A stretch of DNA of 64,000 bases from Eubacterium sp. (GCA_024690665.1 JAILOU010000033.1:60155-124154); one strand, 5' to 3'; positions 1 to 9,358 are shown, counted from the first letter of the stretch. Numbers and translations: made by a program. The notes: generated by a model from the letters alone, not told the origin.

Positions 1-2
1 AA

Positions 3-1106
3 AATGCTGCCACTTTTCTTCCGTATCCAACCATCATTCTATGTGATTCACAGATGATTGCAGTTGGACCGAATGCCTCTGATTACGCCGACCTTATGAA
101 GACTCACCTTCATCAGTATAGCGTCTGCGAACTCTTGGAAAGTGAACTTGCCACAGAGCTTGACCTTGTTTATCCGATCATTACCACCTCAAAACCTTTT
201 CATCCTTTACAGGTTATGATTGACAGAGTTTTGATTGAACAACATTACATATGGCTGATCTATTTCGATCCTGACTGCAAACTGCATCATGGCGATGAAA
301 GCCTGAGTTATTACCTTAGAAATGCCGTAACGAATAATCTTTCTCATCACTCCATGAACTTTTTAAAACGTTTTACTTCACTGGATGATTATTTTCTTTC
401 CTGTATGAATCATGAGTTGCCGTCTCGTGATTTATCCCGGCACATTTTTAACCGCCTGCGTTGGAATCCAAATGGATATTTTTGTATATGGAGAATCGAA
501 TTACGTGACAGCTCTGCTAATTTTGTAATGAATATTATCTGCCGGATTGCTCAAAGAGCTTTTCCAAATTCCCATACCATGCTTTGTCCAAATGGAATCC
601 TTATGATCTTTAACGAATCTAATATGCAGGATTTACCGGATTACCGGGATATCCGGGTACTATTTCCGGCGGAATCCTTTTTTATAGGCAAAAGCAACTA
701 CGAAGTCGGTTATGAACTGCTACCCGACCTTATTCGTCAAGCCTTTCACGCCGTTAAAAGTTGTCAAAAAAACAACCGTGCCTACACAGATGCCAAGGAT
801 ATCGTTTCTGAATTTGTCAGCAAAAAATTATATGATAATGTTTCGATACAAGCACTTATACATCCTGCCATCCGGCTTCTATCTGAAATTGATAAAAAAC
901 AAACGTCATCCTTTAGCTATCTACTCACACTTAAAACCTTTCTCATTAGCGGTGCGAACTATAATGAAACCGCAAAACGATTACATATCCACCGAAATAC
1001 ACTCGTTCATCGCATGCAAAACATCTATGATTGTGCCGGTATTCAACCGGAGAATCTGGATTTCGAAGCATTACTTTTATCTATTGTTTTATTAAATCCC
1101 AATTAA
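3..1106 (+). CDS. PucR-family transcriptional regulator, 5' end cut by window edge
   Basis: The reading frame is open from base 3 up to the ATG at 54 (codons for NAATFLPYPTII...), so the gene very likely begins outside the window and the listed ATG is internal. The C-terminus carries the PucR-type helix-turn-helix, NYNETAKRLHIHRNTLVHRM, about 45 residues from the end. This family binds DNA through this C-terminal domain and often controls purine catabolism or other amino-nitrogen genes. The convergent xanthine dehydrogenase-family genes downstream suggest, but do not prove, that these are the target. A second regulator with the same C-terminal domain lies at 33779-35245. The effector is unknown. 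Confidence 0.8.
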   Translation, partial: NAATFLPYPTIILCDSQMIAVGPNASDYADLMKTHLHQYSVCELLESELATELDLVYPIITTSKPFHPLQVMIDRVLIEQHYIWLIYFDPDCKLHHGDESLSYYLRNAVTNNLSHHSMNFLKRFTSLDDYFLSCMNHELPSRDLSRHIFNRLRWNPNGYFCIWRIELRDSSANFVMNIICRIAQRAFPNSHTMLCPNGILMIFNESNMQDLPDYRDIRVLFPAESFFIGKSNYEVGYELLPDLIRQAFHAVKSCQKNNRAYTDAKDIVSEFVSKKLYDNVSIQALIHPAIRLLSEIDKKQTSSFSYLLTLKTFLISGANYNETAKRLHIHRNTLVHRMQNIYDCAGIQPENLDFEALLLSIVLLNPN

Positions 1107-1110
1107 TTTG

Positions 1111-1152
1111 AAAAAAGCTTTGAGAAACAGTAATTGTTCTCAAAGCTTTTTC
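1111..1152. terminator. bidirectional intrinsic terminator
   Basis: A 15-bp stem (AAAAAGCTTTGAGAA pairing with TTCTCAAAGCTTTTT) sits just after the PucR stop. It has a T run on one strand and an A run on the other, so it can end transcription from the PucR gene and from the convergent molybdenum hydroxylase operon. Confidence 0.85.
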
Positions 1153-1188
1153 GCTGTAACATAGTTCCTGTTACTCTTGAGGGGGCTC

Positions 1189-2064
1189 CTAGGATTCTAT
1201 TTTTTCAACGGCATCGTGAATCATATGTTTTAATCCAACGTATACCATTTCTTTACGATATTCTGCTGTAGCTCTCTGGTCGGTAATCGGACGGATCGCT
1301 TCAGAAGCCATTTTTGCTGCTTCTTCAATTACCTCATCCGTTACTTCCATTCCTACAAGATATTCTTCGGTTTCTTTCATTCGAACTGATGTCGGTGCTA
1401 CTGCTCCAAGTGCAATTCTTGCCTTGTTGACTTTGCCCTGTGCATCTAATCCGATTCTGACGCCTACACCAACAATTGCAATATCTGTATCTCCACGAAT
1501 TGCATGTTTGTAATAAGCTGCTTCACAGGCATCTCCCTGCTTTGGAATCGTAAAGCTTACAACAATTTCGTTATTCTCTAAAACTGTTTTGCCAGGACCG
1601 GTAAAGAACTTATCGATATCAATGTCTCTGGCACCATTAGGTCCAATTACATTTACCACTGCATCTGAAATCAAAAGTCCCGGAGTTGTATCCGCACTTG
1701 GGGATGCATTGCAGTTATTTCCGCCTAATGTTGCGCGATTTCTTACCTGTGTACTGGACACGTGGCCTGCACATTCTGCGATAATTTCCCATTCACTATC
1801 TGTTACAAGCGGATTCTTGGAAAGGCTCATCAGATCATACGCAGCTCCGATGACCAATTTATCATCTTCCACTTTAACTTCTTTTAATTCCGGAATAGCC
1901 GAAATATCAATGATTGCTTTTACTTCCATCATATGTGCACGAAGACGAATTACAACATCCGTACCACCTGCAAGGATTTTACAATCATCGCCATACACCT
2001 TCAATAGGTCAAGCGCCTCCTGCACAGTCGCAGGACAGAAATATTTTTCAAATTTCATTTTCAT
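1189..2064 (-). CDS. FAD-binding subunit of xanthine dehydrogenase-family enzyme
   Basis: This is the flavin subunit (CoxM/XdhB type, about 290 residues) of a three-subunit molybdenum hydroxylase. It passes electrons from the iron-sulfur clusters to the final acceptor. The FAD-binding motifs are visible: AGGTDVV near residue 32 and TLGGNNCNASPSADTTP near residue 112. It is the third gene of the operon, after the Mo and [2Fe-2S] subunits, with a 13-base gap to the [2Fe-2S] gene. The substrate cannot be read from this subunit. Purine hydroxylation is the usual role in clostridia, but nicotinate or other aromatic substrates remain possible. Confidence 0.9.
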   Translation of the reverse strand: MKMKFEKYFCPATVQEALDLLKVYGDDCKILAGGTDVVIRLRAHMMEVKAIIDISAIPELKEVKVEDDKLVIGAAYDLMSLSKNPLVTDSEWEIIAECAGHVSSTQVRNRATLGGNNCNASPSADTTPGLLISDAVVNVIGPNGARDIDIDKFFTGPGKTVLENNEIVVSFTIPKQGDACEAAYYKHAIRGDTDIAIVGVGVRIGLDAQGKVNKARIALGAVAPTSVRMKETEEYLVGMEVTDEVIEEAAKMASEAIRPITDQRATAEYRKEMVYVGLKHMIHDAVEKIES

Positions 2065-2077
2065 AGTATTACCCTCC

Positions 2078-2569
2078 TTATACCTGTGCGTTCATTTCAT
2101 CACGGGCTGCTTCAATTGCTTCTACAATCTTCTTGTAACCGGTGCAACGACAGATATTCCCGTGCATTGCTTCTCTGATATCATCCTCAGTTGCATTTGG
2201 ATTTTCATCCAAAAGTGCCTTGGCAGACAAAATCATAGCCGGCGTGCAAAAACCACACTGAATAGCAAAATGATCGATAAATGCCTTTTGAATTGGGTGA
2301 AGACCATTTTCGCCTTCCAGACCTTCAATTGTAATAACGCTTGTTCCTTCAGCCTGTCCAATTAACATACAGCATGATTTCACAGCTTTTCCATCAACAA
2401 TTACCGTACAAACTCCACAGTTTGAGTCATCACAGCCTTGTTTTACACCAATTAATCCAAGATCTTCTCTTAACACTTCTAACAAGGTGCGGTTTGGTGC
2501 TGTGAATATTTCAACCGGTTTATTGTTTACAGTAAATGATACTTCAATTTTATTTTCTATATTACTCAT
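2078..2569 (-). CDS. [2Fe-2S] subunit of xanthine dehydrogenase-family enzyme
   Basis: A small two-cluster ferredoxin subunit. The N-terminal plant-type cluster site is GCDDSNCGVC followed by a later Cys. The C-terminal four-helix cluster site is CGFC plus CRC in GNICRCTGY. Length (163 residues) is normal for the family. Its ATG overlaps the stop of the Mo subunit as ATGA (2566-2569), which points to translational coupling. It relays electrons from the molybdenum centre to the FAD subunit encoded next. Confidence 0.93.
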   Translation of the reverse strand: MSNIENKIEVSFTVNNKPVEIFTAPNRTLLEVLREDLGLIGVKQGCDDSNCGVCTVIVDGKAVKSCCMLIGQAEGTSVITIEGLEGENGLHPIQKAFIDHFAIQCGFCTPAMILSAKALLDENPNATEDDIREAMHGNICRCTGYKKIVEAIEAARDEMNAQV

Positions 2570-4998
2570 TTCGCGGCTGCCTCCTTCTCTTTCTTCTCTT
2601 TAATCAGAGCTAGAATTCGCTCCGCAGTCATTGGGAAATAATGTGGTCTTACACCAACAGCCTGATAAATACCCTCTGACAATGCCGGTGCAATCGGAAT
2701 TGTGACAGATTCTGCCATACCTTTCGCACCAAATGGTCCATCCGGAAGCGGATCAGGATTTATTAATGAAATGAAATCCTCCTGCTTAGGACTTAACATC
2801 ATATCTGCTACGCGATAGTCTGCAAATCCCTTATTCATAATTGCACCATGCTCATCAAAGATTGGTTCTTCCTGAAGCATGTAGCTTGCTGCCAGCATTG
2901 TTCCGCCTTCAATCTGACCTTCTACCATCTTAGGATTAATAGGATTTCCTGTATCGGCAGCAGTTGCAACTCGAACAATCTTAACCTGTCCGGTTTCTTC
3001 ATTTACAGCAACTTCCATAGCGGCTGCTGAGTACTGGAACCAGTTCCACATACGCTTTGTGAGTCCATCATGACCCCATTTGCGAATTGGTGCCGGACAA
3101 AATACGCCGTGTCCGATTACCGGTGAAAATCTCTGTAATCCCCAGTTTCCCTGTTCATAAGGCGACGTGTTCTTAAACAGTTCAGAAAGCTCAATTTCAT
3201 CGATATCAGATCCGAGAACCTTCGCCTTATCACCATGAATAATAATTTTACTCTTATGAACGCCTACTTCTCTTGCAGCAGCTTCTTGTAATTTATCTTT
3301 TACTTCTTCTGCAGCAATCTTAACTGCATTACCGGTTGTATACGTTGTTCTAGATGATGCAGAATAGTTATCAAACGGTGTTACCTGTGTATCACCCTTG
3401 ATTACCTTGATGTTTTCTATTGGAAGTTCAAGCACTGTTGCTGCAATCTGAGCCATTACTGTAGTAGCACCCATTCCGTTTTCATCACAACTGATCAGTA
3501 CTTCTACGCTAGCATCACTATAATAACGAACGATTGCTTCAGCTCTTCCAAGTGGTGTGTTTTGCTTACCGCCGACACCACAACCTTTTCCTCGTTTCCA
3601 TACGGATCCATCCTGCTTTGATGGCTTATCCAATTCAATTGCATCTGCACAAGCACGTAAACACTTTTCTACACCAATTGAGGTAATCCGTTCACCGTAA
3701 CCATTGTTGGCACCCTTTTTAATAAAGTTTTTCGCACGCACTTCAACCGGACTCATGTTCAGTTTTTCTGCCAGCTCATTCATCAAAACTTCGATACCAA
3801 ACTCGGATTCCGGACATCCAAGACCTCTAAATGCACCTACCGGCATTGTATTTGTAACAGTCGCAGCCGTATCCATATGAATATTATCGATATCGTATAC
3901 ACAAACTGCTCCGGAAGAAGAAAGACGTCCCGTGTAAGATACGTTATTTTGTACTGCACCGATTTCCTCAACACAGTCATAATCCTGAGCGATTACGCGT
4001 CCATCTTTTGTTGCGCCAAGTTTTACACGTGTATAAACAGGCCATGCAAATGGTGATCCTTCAAACTGCTCTTTTCTTGTGTAATGATATGCACAACTTT
4101 TCTTTAGATAAAGCGACATCATAGAACAAAGCACTTCTACGTATGGTGCTAAACGTCCACCGAACGAACCTCCGATATGTGGCTGGATGGTACGAACCTT
4201 TGTCTCTGCCACTTCAAAAATATTTACAATCGCTGACTTAATAACGCCGTGTACACCACATCCGCTACCATAAACCGTGATACTATCATCCGGATTATAT
4301 GTACAGATTGCTGTCGCCATTTCCAGATGAGAATGTAAACGTTTTCCTGTACAGAACTCACCTTCCACGATGACATCAGCTTTCTTCATTGCCTCGTTAA
4401 CGTCACCCTTATCCAATACATAATTTCCGACAATGTTTGGTGAAGTTCCTTCACCTGCAAACTTACTGTCTACAATATCAAGACGTCCAATACCTGCCCA
4501 TGGATTGGATTTATCAATAGTACCTCCACGTCCTTTTTCCGGATCAATAATAGACTTCGGATTTGGATCAAGAGCTTCATACACATCTAAAATATGTGGA
4601 AGTTCTTCATATTCAAGCTCAATCGCATCTACCGCATCCTCTGCCAGTTCCGGCGTTTCTGCTGCGACGATGGCAATTGGCTGACCTGCCCAGATACATT
4701 CTCCGTCTACCGGAAATCGAACCTGTTCCGGAAGTCGCTCCATATGATATGGAGATCTTTCCATCGTAAAAATCCTTGCAACTCCCGGCATAGCCTCTGC
4801 TTTGCTCAGATCTAACTTTGTAATCTTACAATGTGCCACCGGACTTCTTAAAATCCGAATATGAAGCAAATCTGGAATATACTTATAATAATCACTTGCA
4901 AATAAGCCCTTTCCGGTTGCTTTTTCATAGGCATCTAAACGAATTGGATTCTTACCAATATAGTTATTTGCCTGTTCAGGGTTGTTTCCTGCACCCAC
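2566..4998 (-). CDS. molybdenum-cofactor-binding subunit of xanthine dehydrogenase-family enzyme
   Basis: The large catalytic subunit that binds the molybdopterin cofactor and hydroxylates the substrate. Family motifs include GGSFGGR near residue 277, GAFRGLGCPESEF near residue 388 and GAKGMAES near the C-terminus, where the glutamate matches the catalytic residue of the family. The start is GTG (MGAGNNPEQ). An AAAGGAGG site lies eight bases upstream, while the nearby ATG in another frame touches the ribosome site. It is the first gene of the operon. The exact substrate is not shown by sequence; the neighbouring PucR regulator favours a purine. Mo uptake and cofactor genes occur elsewhere in the window (modABC, mobAB). 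Confidence 0.9.
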   Translation of the reverse strand: MGAGNNPEQANNYIGKNPIRLDAYEKATGKGLFASDYYKYIPDLLHIRILRSPVAHCKITKLDLSKAEAMPGVARIFTMERSPYHMERLPEQVRFPVDGECIWAGQPIAIVAAETPELAEDAVDAIELEYEELPHILDVYEALDPNPKSIIDPEKGRGGTIDKSNPWAGIGRLDIVDSKFAGEGTSPNIVGNYVLDKGDVNEAMKKADVIVEGEFCTGKRLHSHLEMATAICTYNPDDSITVYGSGCGVHGVIKSAIVNIFEVAETKVRTIQPHIGGSFGGRLAPYVEVLCSMMSLYLKKSCAYHYTRKEQFEGSPFAWPVYTRVKLGATKDGRVIAQDYDCVEEIGAVQNNVSYTGRLSSSGAVCVYDIDNIHMDTAATVTNTMPVGAFRGLGCPESEFGIEVLMNELAEKLNMSPVEVRAKNFIKKGANNGYGERITSIGVEKCLRACADAIELDKPSKQDGSVWKRGKGCGVGGKQNTPLGRAEAIVRYYSDASVEVLISCDENGMGATTVMAQIAATVLELPIENIKVIKGDTQVTPFDNYSASSRTTYTTGNAVKIAAEEVKDKLQEAAAREVGVHKSKIIIHGDKAKVLGSDIDEIELSELFKNTSPYEQGNWGLQRFSPVIGHGVFCPAPIRKWGHDGLTKRMWNWFQYSAAAMEVAVNEETGQVKIVRVATAADTGNPINPKMVEGQIEGGTMLAASYMLQEEPIFDEHGAIMNKGFADYRVADMMLSPKQEDFISLINPDPLPDGPFGAKGMAESVTIPIAPALSEGIYQAVGVRPHYFPMTAERILALIKEKKEKEAAAK

Positions 4999-5118
4999 TT
5001 GACATACCTCCTTTAGTAATGTTTTTATTTACCACTATTATAGATATGCCCCTTCTTTTAAATCATCGTATGAAACTGCTCTAAAATTGTTTTTTTGTGT
5101 GCCATTTTTCGATTATTT

Positions 5119-5130
5119 ATTATCGATAAT
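5119..5130. promoter_or_regulatory. perfect palindrome upstream of the Mo-hydroxylase operon
   Basis: ATTATCGATAAT is a perfect 12-bp palindrome in the AT-rich 213-base gap between the molybdenum hydroxylase operon and the Tad operon end. A second inverted repeat, GCACAATA/TATTGTGC, lies at 5181-5206. They could be operators, or the second a weak Tad-operon terminator. No clear -10/-35 pair was found. Confidence 0.3.
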
Positions 5131-5211
5131 CTATTATCATTTGTTCTTCTTCAGTTTTATATAAAACATTGTAACTTTGTGCACAATATCCCCTTTCTTA
5201 TTGTGCATATA

Positions 5212-6345
5212 TTAATAGAACGCATATTTCGCATCGCCAAACCGAATTTCGTCTCCTCTCTTAAGCATCACTTTTTCCTTATATTGCACTGCCTTTTCAT
5301 TTACAAAAGTCCCATTTGTCGAGTTTAAATCTTCCAGATAAAACCCACTGTTTTCGTGCGTTACCACAGCATGAAGCCGGCTTACGCTGTCTGAATGTAA
5401 GACAATATCTGCATCCTCTTGTTTCCCAATAAAATTTTTTTCTTTTTTTGCAAAAAAATTTTCCTCCGTACCAAATCCCTCATACCGAAACTGCCCAACT
5501 TCCTGCTGCGCGCTATCAAGATAAACCGTCGGATGCATTCCCTTATCTTCGCTGACACTCATAACCCGGTCCGATACAAAAGCAAATTCACTGCTAAGCG
5601 GCTCATCATCAAAGATATCCTCCGGCTCATCTTGTTGATCTTTTAAGAGCCATTTGCTTAAGGTTTTTGGAATTCCCAGCTTCTTTTTTTCTATTTTGTG
5701 TTTCCGAACCGGCTGCTCTTTTATTGGATCCGGCGCCGGCGGCGCAAATGCTTCATCAAGCGTTGTTTTAATTGACCTCTTTGGTGCCGGTTTTAGAATC
5801 ACCTCTTCTTTAAGCTCTTCTAAAAAACTATTGAAACTAAAATTCTCCTCTGTTGTCCTTTGATACAGACGATAGGCAAGTTCAACACATGATCTGTCAC
5901 TGTGATCGATTTGTCCAAGCATATTCTCCATCAGCCGCTGCAACCCTGCTGCCACCCCCTGCTCATTCCCGGGAAGATATACAAACTTCATCTCGTCATT
6001 TTTTATAAAAACCGATTCCAAAGAAAGCACCAAAGCCTCCTGTGATAACAGATAATCCTGAAGACGACTTGAAACCTGCTTCAATCGATACACCAGATTC
6101 TGTAAAAATTCCTTTGTCACTTCTTTTCGCTGCAGATATACATCGAGCGACTGCATTCCGGAAATATCATACAAAAAGGACAATTTTTGATCTTGCACCA
6201 CTTCAAACATCTCCAGCAATCCTTCGATTTTATTTTGCTGAATCATTCGCATTTCAAAATCTTCCCAATCCACCTGCTCTTTTTGAATAACCATATAACT
6301 TTTGTTTAAATCTCTTTGATAACGAATCTCCATAACAACCCTCAC
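5212..6345 (-). CDS. DUF6382-like protein with C-terminal FHA domain (end of Tad operon)
   Basis: The N-terminal half (about residues 5-180) resembles the DUF6382 domain that precedes FHA domains in clostridial Tad loci. A charged linker follows, and the last 90 residues form an FHA domain with the canonical IGK...SRLH...NSTNGTFV residues. FHA domains bind phosphothreonine peptides, so this protein probably links pilus assembly to a Ser/Thr kinase. A candidate kinase lies at 30670-32058, but that link is inference. The start ATG overlaps the stop of the upstream small TadE-like gene as ATGA. It is the last gene of the operon. Confidence 0.8.
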   Translation of the reverse strand: MRVVMEIRYQRDLNKSYMVIQKEQVDWEDFEMRMIQQNKIEGLLEMFEVVQDQKLSFLYDISGMQSLDVYLQRKEVTKEFLQNLVYRLKQVSSRLQDYLLSQEALVLSLESVFIKNDEMKFVYLPGNEQGVAAGLQRLMENMLGQIDHSDRSCVELAYRLYQRTTEENFSFNSFLEELKEEVILKPAPKRSIKTTLDEAFAPPAPDPIKEQPVRKHKIEKKKLGIPKTLSKWLLKDQQDEPEDIFDDEPLSSEFAFVSDRVMSVSEDKGMHPTVYLDSAQQEVGQFRYEGFGTEENFFAKKEKNFIGKQEDADIVLHSDSVSRLHAVVTHENSGFYLEDLNSTNGTFVNEKAVQYKEKVMLKRGDEIRFGDAKYAFY

Positions 6346-6551
6346 TTTACAATGTCCATTACTGTTTTTATAATTTCGCTGGTCCGAATGGTTTTAACCG
6401 GCTTGGTATTCACAATTTCTTTCACGGTCTTTACATATGCCACTTCTTCCTGATAAAAATCTACAGAAATCTTCACGGCGCTTACCAGAATAATTAAAAT
6501 AATAGGAAATATAAATGCCGCTTCAATCGTATAAGACGCTTTTAGATACAT
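6342..6551 (-). CDS. small TadE-like pseudopilin
   Basis: A 69-residue protein with a short basic start followed by SYTIEAAFIFP and one hydrophobic segment. This is the same signature as the larger TadE-like protein at 6952 (SYTVEAAITVP). TadE-type pseudopilins are processed by a prepilin peptidase before the hydrophobic stretch and sit in the membrane as minor pilins. It overlaps the upstream prepilin peptidase gene by 10 bases and the downstream FHA gene by four. It is very short for a TadE and may be a minimal minor pilin. Confidence 0.75.
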   Translation of the reverse strand: MYLKASYTIEAAFIFPIILIILVSAVKISVDFYQEEVAYVKTVKEIVNTKPVKTIRTSEIIKTVMDIVK

Positions 6552-6970
6552 AACACCACCACACTTCCTCCAAATAAAAATGGCATAAATGGAAGTTCCT
6601 TAATCTTCTTTTTTCGAAGATGCATAACTACAAGTATCACAAATGAAATCACTCCTGCCACCAAAAGTATTCTCAGGATATTTTCACCACTAAAATAAAA
6701 TGCCGACGCCAGAATCATAAATGCATCTCCAAGCCCAATCTTACCTTTCGTACCTAATGATACGCATAGGAACACCATCCCTATCGACAGCCCAATCAGC
6801 ATCTCGGTTAAGCTGCGGCTGTCGCACATAACAAAACCGATAATTCCGATTCCCATAGCTGTAAATGGAATTGCAACATGGATTGACCGTGTTTTCATAT
6901 CCTGCACCGATGCAATCCCCAAAAGCACCAGCCATATAATCATTTGACCGTTTAATAACATTTTCCACAA
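6542..6970 (-). CDS. prepilin peptidase, A24/TadV-CpaA type (second copy in operon)
   Basis: A 142-residue polytopic membrane protein with both aspartates of the A24 aspartic peptidase family: SVQDMKTRSI after the first helix and GLGDA (GxGD motif) near residue 78. It would cleave the leader of the Flp pilin or the TadE-like pseudopilins. It overlaps the upstream TadE-like gene by 19 bases. A second A24 peptidase is the first gene of this operon, so the two may divide substrates. Confidence 0.85.
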   Translation of the reverse strand: MWKMLLNGQMIIWLVLLGIASVQDMKTRSIHVAIPFTAMGIGIIGFVMCDSRSLTEMLIGLSIGMVFLCVSLGTKGKIGLGDAFMILASAFYFSGENILRILLVAGVISFVILVVMHLRKKKIKELPFMPFLFGGSVVVLCI

Positions 6971-7776
6971 CTGTGATATCCCCTCTCTATTGCCTGTTCA
7001 AGTGGAATGTGATAGATGGTTCTTTTTAATCCACTGCACGAAAGCGATTTATGATAATTTTCCCCATAATCTGTGATATATACCGTTCCACTTTTCACCC
7101 CTTTGGCACATAGCGGACACGCATAATAAATATTCCCATTCTTGCTACGTTTATTTTTAATAGATGTGTACGAAACTGCCTGAATCGACAATTTCAGGTA
7201 CGAGCAGGACAAACTCGAATGATAGGCCTTTCCGGTTGGCGTAATATACACATAAGTCTCTTTATCCTCTTCTGACTTTGATTTGTCATATCCGGTCCAC
7301 TTGCGGCTCTTTGCCGATTGTGTAACGGTCACCGTCTTTTTATAAAAAAACGGAAATGGAAATTTCATCTTATAAACTGCCACCAGATTGATGTAATCTC
7401 CCGAAACTTTTGAACTTAAAAATGTAATGCCGGTTAACCCTCCCTTTACATATTCCGTTGGAGCTTTGTACTTTTTTATCGCAGTTTTAGCTATTGCGCT
7501 TGCACAAAGCAATAAGGTCTCTTCCTTATCAACAGCCTGCGCATATACCGCCGTTTGCCTCGATGCTTTATCCAGTGCACTTTCCACACAGGTCTGTACC
7601 TGCAAGATTCGAAATCCGAAGAGCACCATTACCAGAATCATCGCCATAATCGGAACCGTAATTGCCGCTTCTACGGTATAAGATGCTTTCAGGCGGGCAT
7701 AAGATGGTGCCTCTTGTAAGGGAGTAATAGATTTGAAATGAGATTCTTTTTTGTTTAACGTGTGTGAAGTGTACAT
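6952..7776 (-). CDS. TadE-like pseudopilin with two C-terminal Cys modules
   Basis: After about 30 extra N-terminal residues comes RLKASYTVEAAITVP and a hydrophobic helix, as in TadE pseudopilins. The C-terminal 100 residues hold two related modules. Each starts VYIT..G..YH.SLSCS.LK and ends with C-x2-C (ORF-track residues 179-226 and 234-277). They resemble the small Ada-type Cys module often found at the end of secreted clostridial proteins. I chose the ATG at 7776; the TTG at 7785 is also possible, and neither has ideal ribosome-site spacing. The start lies inside the loop of a long inverted repeat (7691-7842). Confidence 0.75.
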   Translation of the reverse strand: MYTSHTLNKKESHFKSITPLQEAPSYARLKASYTVEAAITVPIMAMILVMVLFGFRILQVQTCVESALDKASRQTAVYAQAVDKEETLLLCASAIAKTAIKKYKAPTEYVKGGLTGITFLSSKVSGDYINLVAVYKMKFPFPFFYKKTVTVTQSAKSRKWTGYDKSKSEEDKETYVYITPTGKAYHSSLSCSYLKLSIQAVSYTSIKNKRSKNGNIYYACPLCAKGVKSGTVYITDYGENYHKSLSCSGLKRTIYHIPLEQAIERGYHSCGKCY

Positions 7777-7842
7777 GTATACCAATAACCTTTCTTTGTA
7801 GTGATTGTCTTTTGATTTAGAGGCACCATCCTACGCCCGCCT
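7691..7842 (-). repeat. 24-bp long-range inverted repeat around the tadE-like start
   Basis: Arms at 7691-7714 (AGGCGGGCATAAGATGGTGC...) and 7819-7842 are reverse complements over 24 bases with two mismatches. On the minus, coding strand both mismatches become G-U pairs, so the mRNA can form an unbroken 24-bp helix. The 104-base loop holds the ribosome site and start codon of the tadE-like gene. The upstream arm starts four bases after the TadG-like stop. Confidence 0.75.
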
Positions 7843-7846
7843 TCTA

Positions 7847-9358
7847 CTAGTATGAATATTCCACGTCTTTTTCGAGAATGTGACTACCCGGTTCATCTCC
7901 AAGCGTCCAAAGAATTGACAAAAATACTCCTTTCGCTTCATACCCATATGTCATCTTTGTCGACAACATCATCCGGTCCATGGAAAAGTCACTGTTACCC
8001 GTTGTCTTTCTAATATTTAACTCCATAAGATCCATGGTTCTTAGATTCTGCACGCTATCTTTTTGCAGATACAACAGCGCCCAAAGATAGTTTTGATATT
8101 GAATGCCTTTGTCATTGGTCTTTGCCTGAAATGTCACATCCATAATCTTACCCAGATCTTCCAGGTTGAGCGTCCATTCCTCTGTTGTCTTCATAAGAGA
8201 AATCTTTTTTCCATCCAGCAAAGCCCGCACATCTAAAATACTTTCTCCATAAGCCCACGCCAGCAATATCCCCTGCTGTAACAGCGTTGCTGCTGCCGAC
8301 AGACCAAGTGGTGCCAGGATAGCCGTTGCAAGTGTATATGCCAGCTCACATTTTTTTCTGTCTTTTAAGATAGTGGCATAATTGCAGCCCTCCCTAAGAA
8401 GAAACAATTTCGTTAATGTCGCATTCAGATTCTTCTTATCGGAGCCTTTCCCATTTAAAATATATTCAAGCTCATACTTAAGTGCTCTTTCCCCGCCGCT
8501 GTCTGTGTAATTTTGAAAATAGTGATCAAGATAAGCAATATATAAAGCATCCTCTGCCGCATTTGTACTTTTATTTTTCTCAGACGCTTCTAGCGAAGAG
8601 ATATTCTTTCCACCATAAAGCGTTCTCTTTGATGCCAGCGTATCTGTCTCTACCGACAAATCGGAAATGGAAGAGACATCTTCTATAATGATCCCAAACC
8701 CAATATCTGATCCCCATTCTTTCAGCATCTTAAGCGGATTCCCGTATTTTTTTACAAGCTCTTTTTGTTCCCCGGTCTGCTCACCTGCTGCTTCTTCTTC
8801 GATTGTAGCCCCCTTAGCCGTATCTATTGGCTTAGGGTGCTTTTCCGCCTCCTCAATTTCATCAAGAAGCTGCATTGCATCGTCATGTTTTTGTTGCAAA
8901 GAATCATCTTCTTTTGTCTTCGTAACCTGTTCCTTTACTTTCTTTAGTGCATCTTCCGAAAGCGTCGTCTTCGCACATGTAGCAGCCTGAGACCGAAACA
9001 CTTCCCCCTCGTAATCGGTCGCAAGTAAATAAGCCTCTATGGAAGACGACGTATATGAGCTTTTTAGCAAATCATGGTCGCAATCTTGCTCTGTTTCGTA
9101 AATGATGCTATCCATAACCGGAATCGTCTTATTCTTTCCCTTACTTCCCTCTAAAAAGAACAGACCATATTGCTTTTGCAGCTCGAGATGGTACGCCCCA
9201 TATACCGACTCCGTCTGTGCCACCGCCTTTTTTTCAACCGCCGCATTTACAGCTCTTACCCTTGCAGCTTCTAACACTGAGAACAAGAGTGTTACAATCA
9301 ATACCAGCATTAACACGATATAGACAGATACACTTGCCTTTACTCTTCTCCCTTTCAT
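7847..9358 (-). CDS. TadG-like pilus assembly protein (DUF5702 type)
   Basis: A 503-residue protein with one N-terminal membrane segment (VSVYIVLMLVLIVTLLFSVL) and a large outside domain, like the TadG/DUF5702 proteins of clostridial Tad loci. The middle has a charged, coiled-coil-like stretch (about residues 135-200, rich in E, K and D). Its ATG overlaps the Flp pilin stop by one base (TAATG). The role in these operons is not known in detail; it is probably a minor pilin or surface assembly factor. Confidence 0.75.
   Translation of the reverse strand: MKGRRVKASVSVYIVLMLVLIVTLLFSVLEAARVRAVNAAVEKKAVAQTESVYGAYHLELQKQYGLFFLEGSKGKNKTIPVMDSIIYETEQDCDHDLLKSSYTSSSIEAYLLATDYEGEVFRSQAATCAKTTLSEDALKKVKEQVTKTKEDDSLQQKHDDAMQLLDEIEEAEKHPKPIDTAKGATIEEEAAGEQTGEQKELVKKYGNPLKMLKEWGSDIGFGIIIEDVSSISDLSVETDTLASKRTLYGGKNISSLEASEKNKSTNAAEDALYIAYLDHYFQNYTDSGGERALKYELEYILNGKGSDKKNLNATLTKLFLLREGCNYATILKDRKKCELAYTLATAILAPLGLSAAATLLQQGILLAWAYGESILDVRALLDGKKISLMKTTEEWTLNLEDLGKIMDVTFQAKTNDKGIQYQNYLWALLYLQKDSVQNLRTMDLMELNIRKTTGNSDFSMDRMMLSTKMTYGYEAKGVFLSILWTLGDEPGSHILEKDVEYSY

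Noticed and set aside
8667-8990. Plus-strand ORF of 107 Ser/Cys-rich residues
   Set aside because: Antisense shadow of the TadG-like gene.
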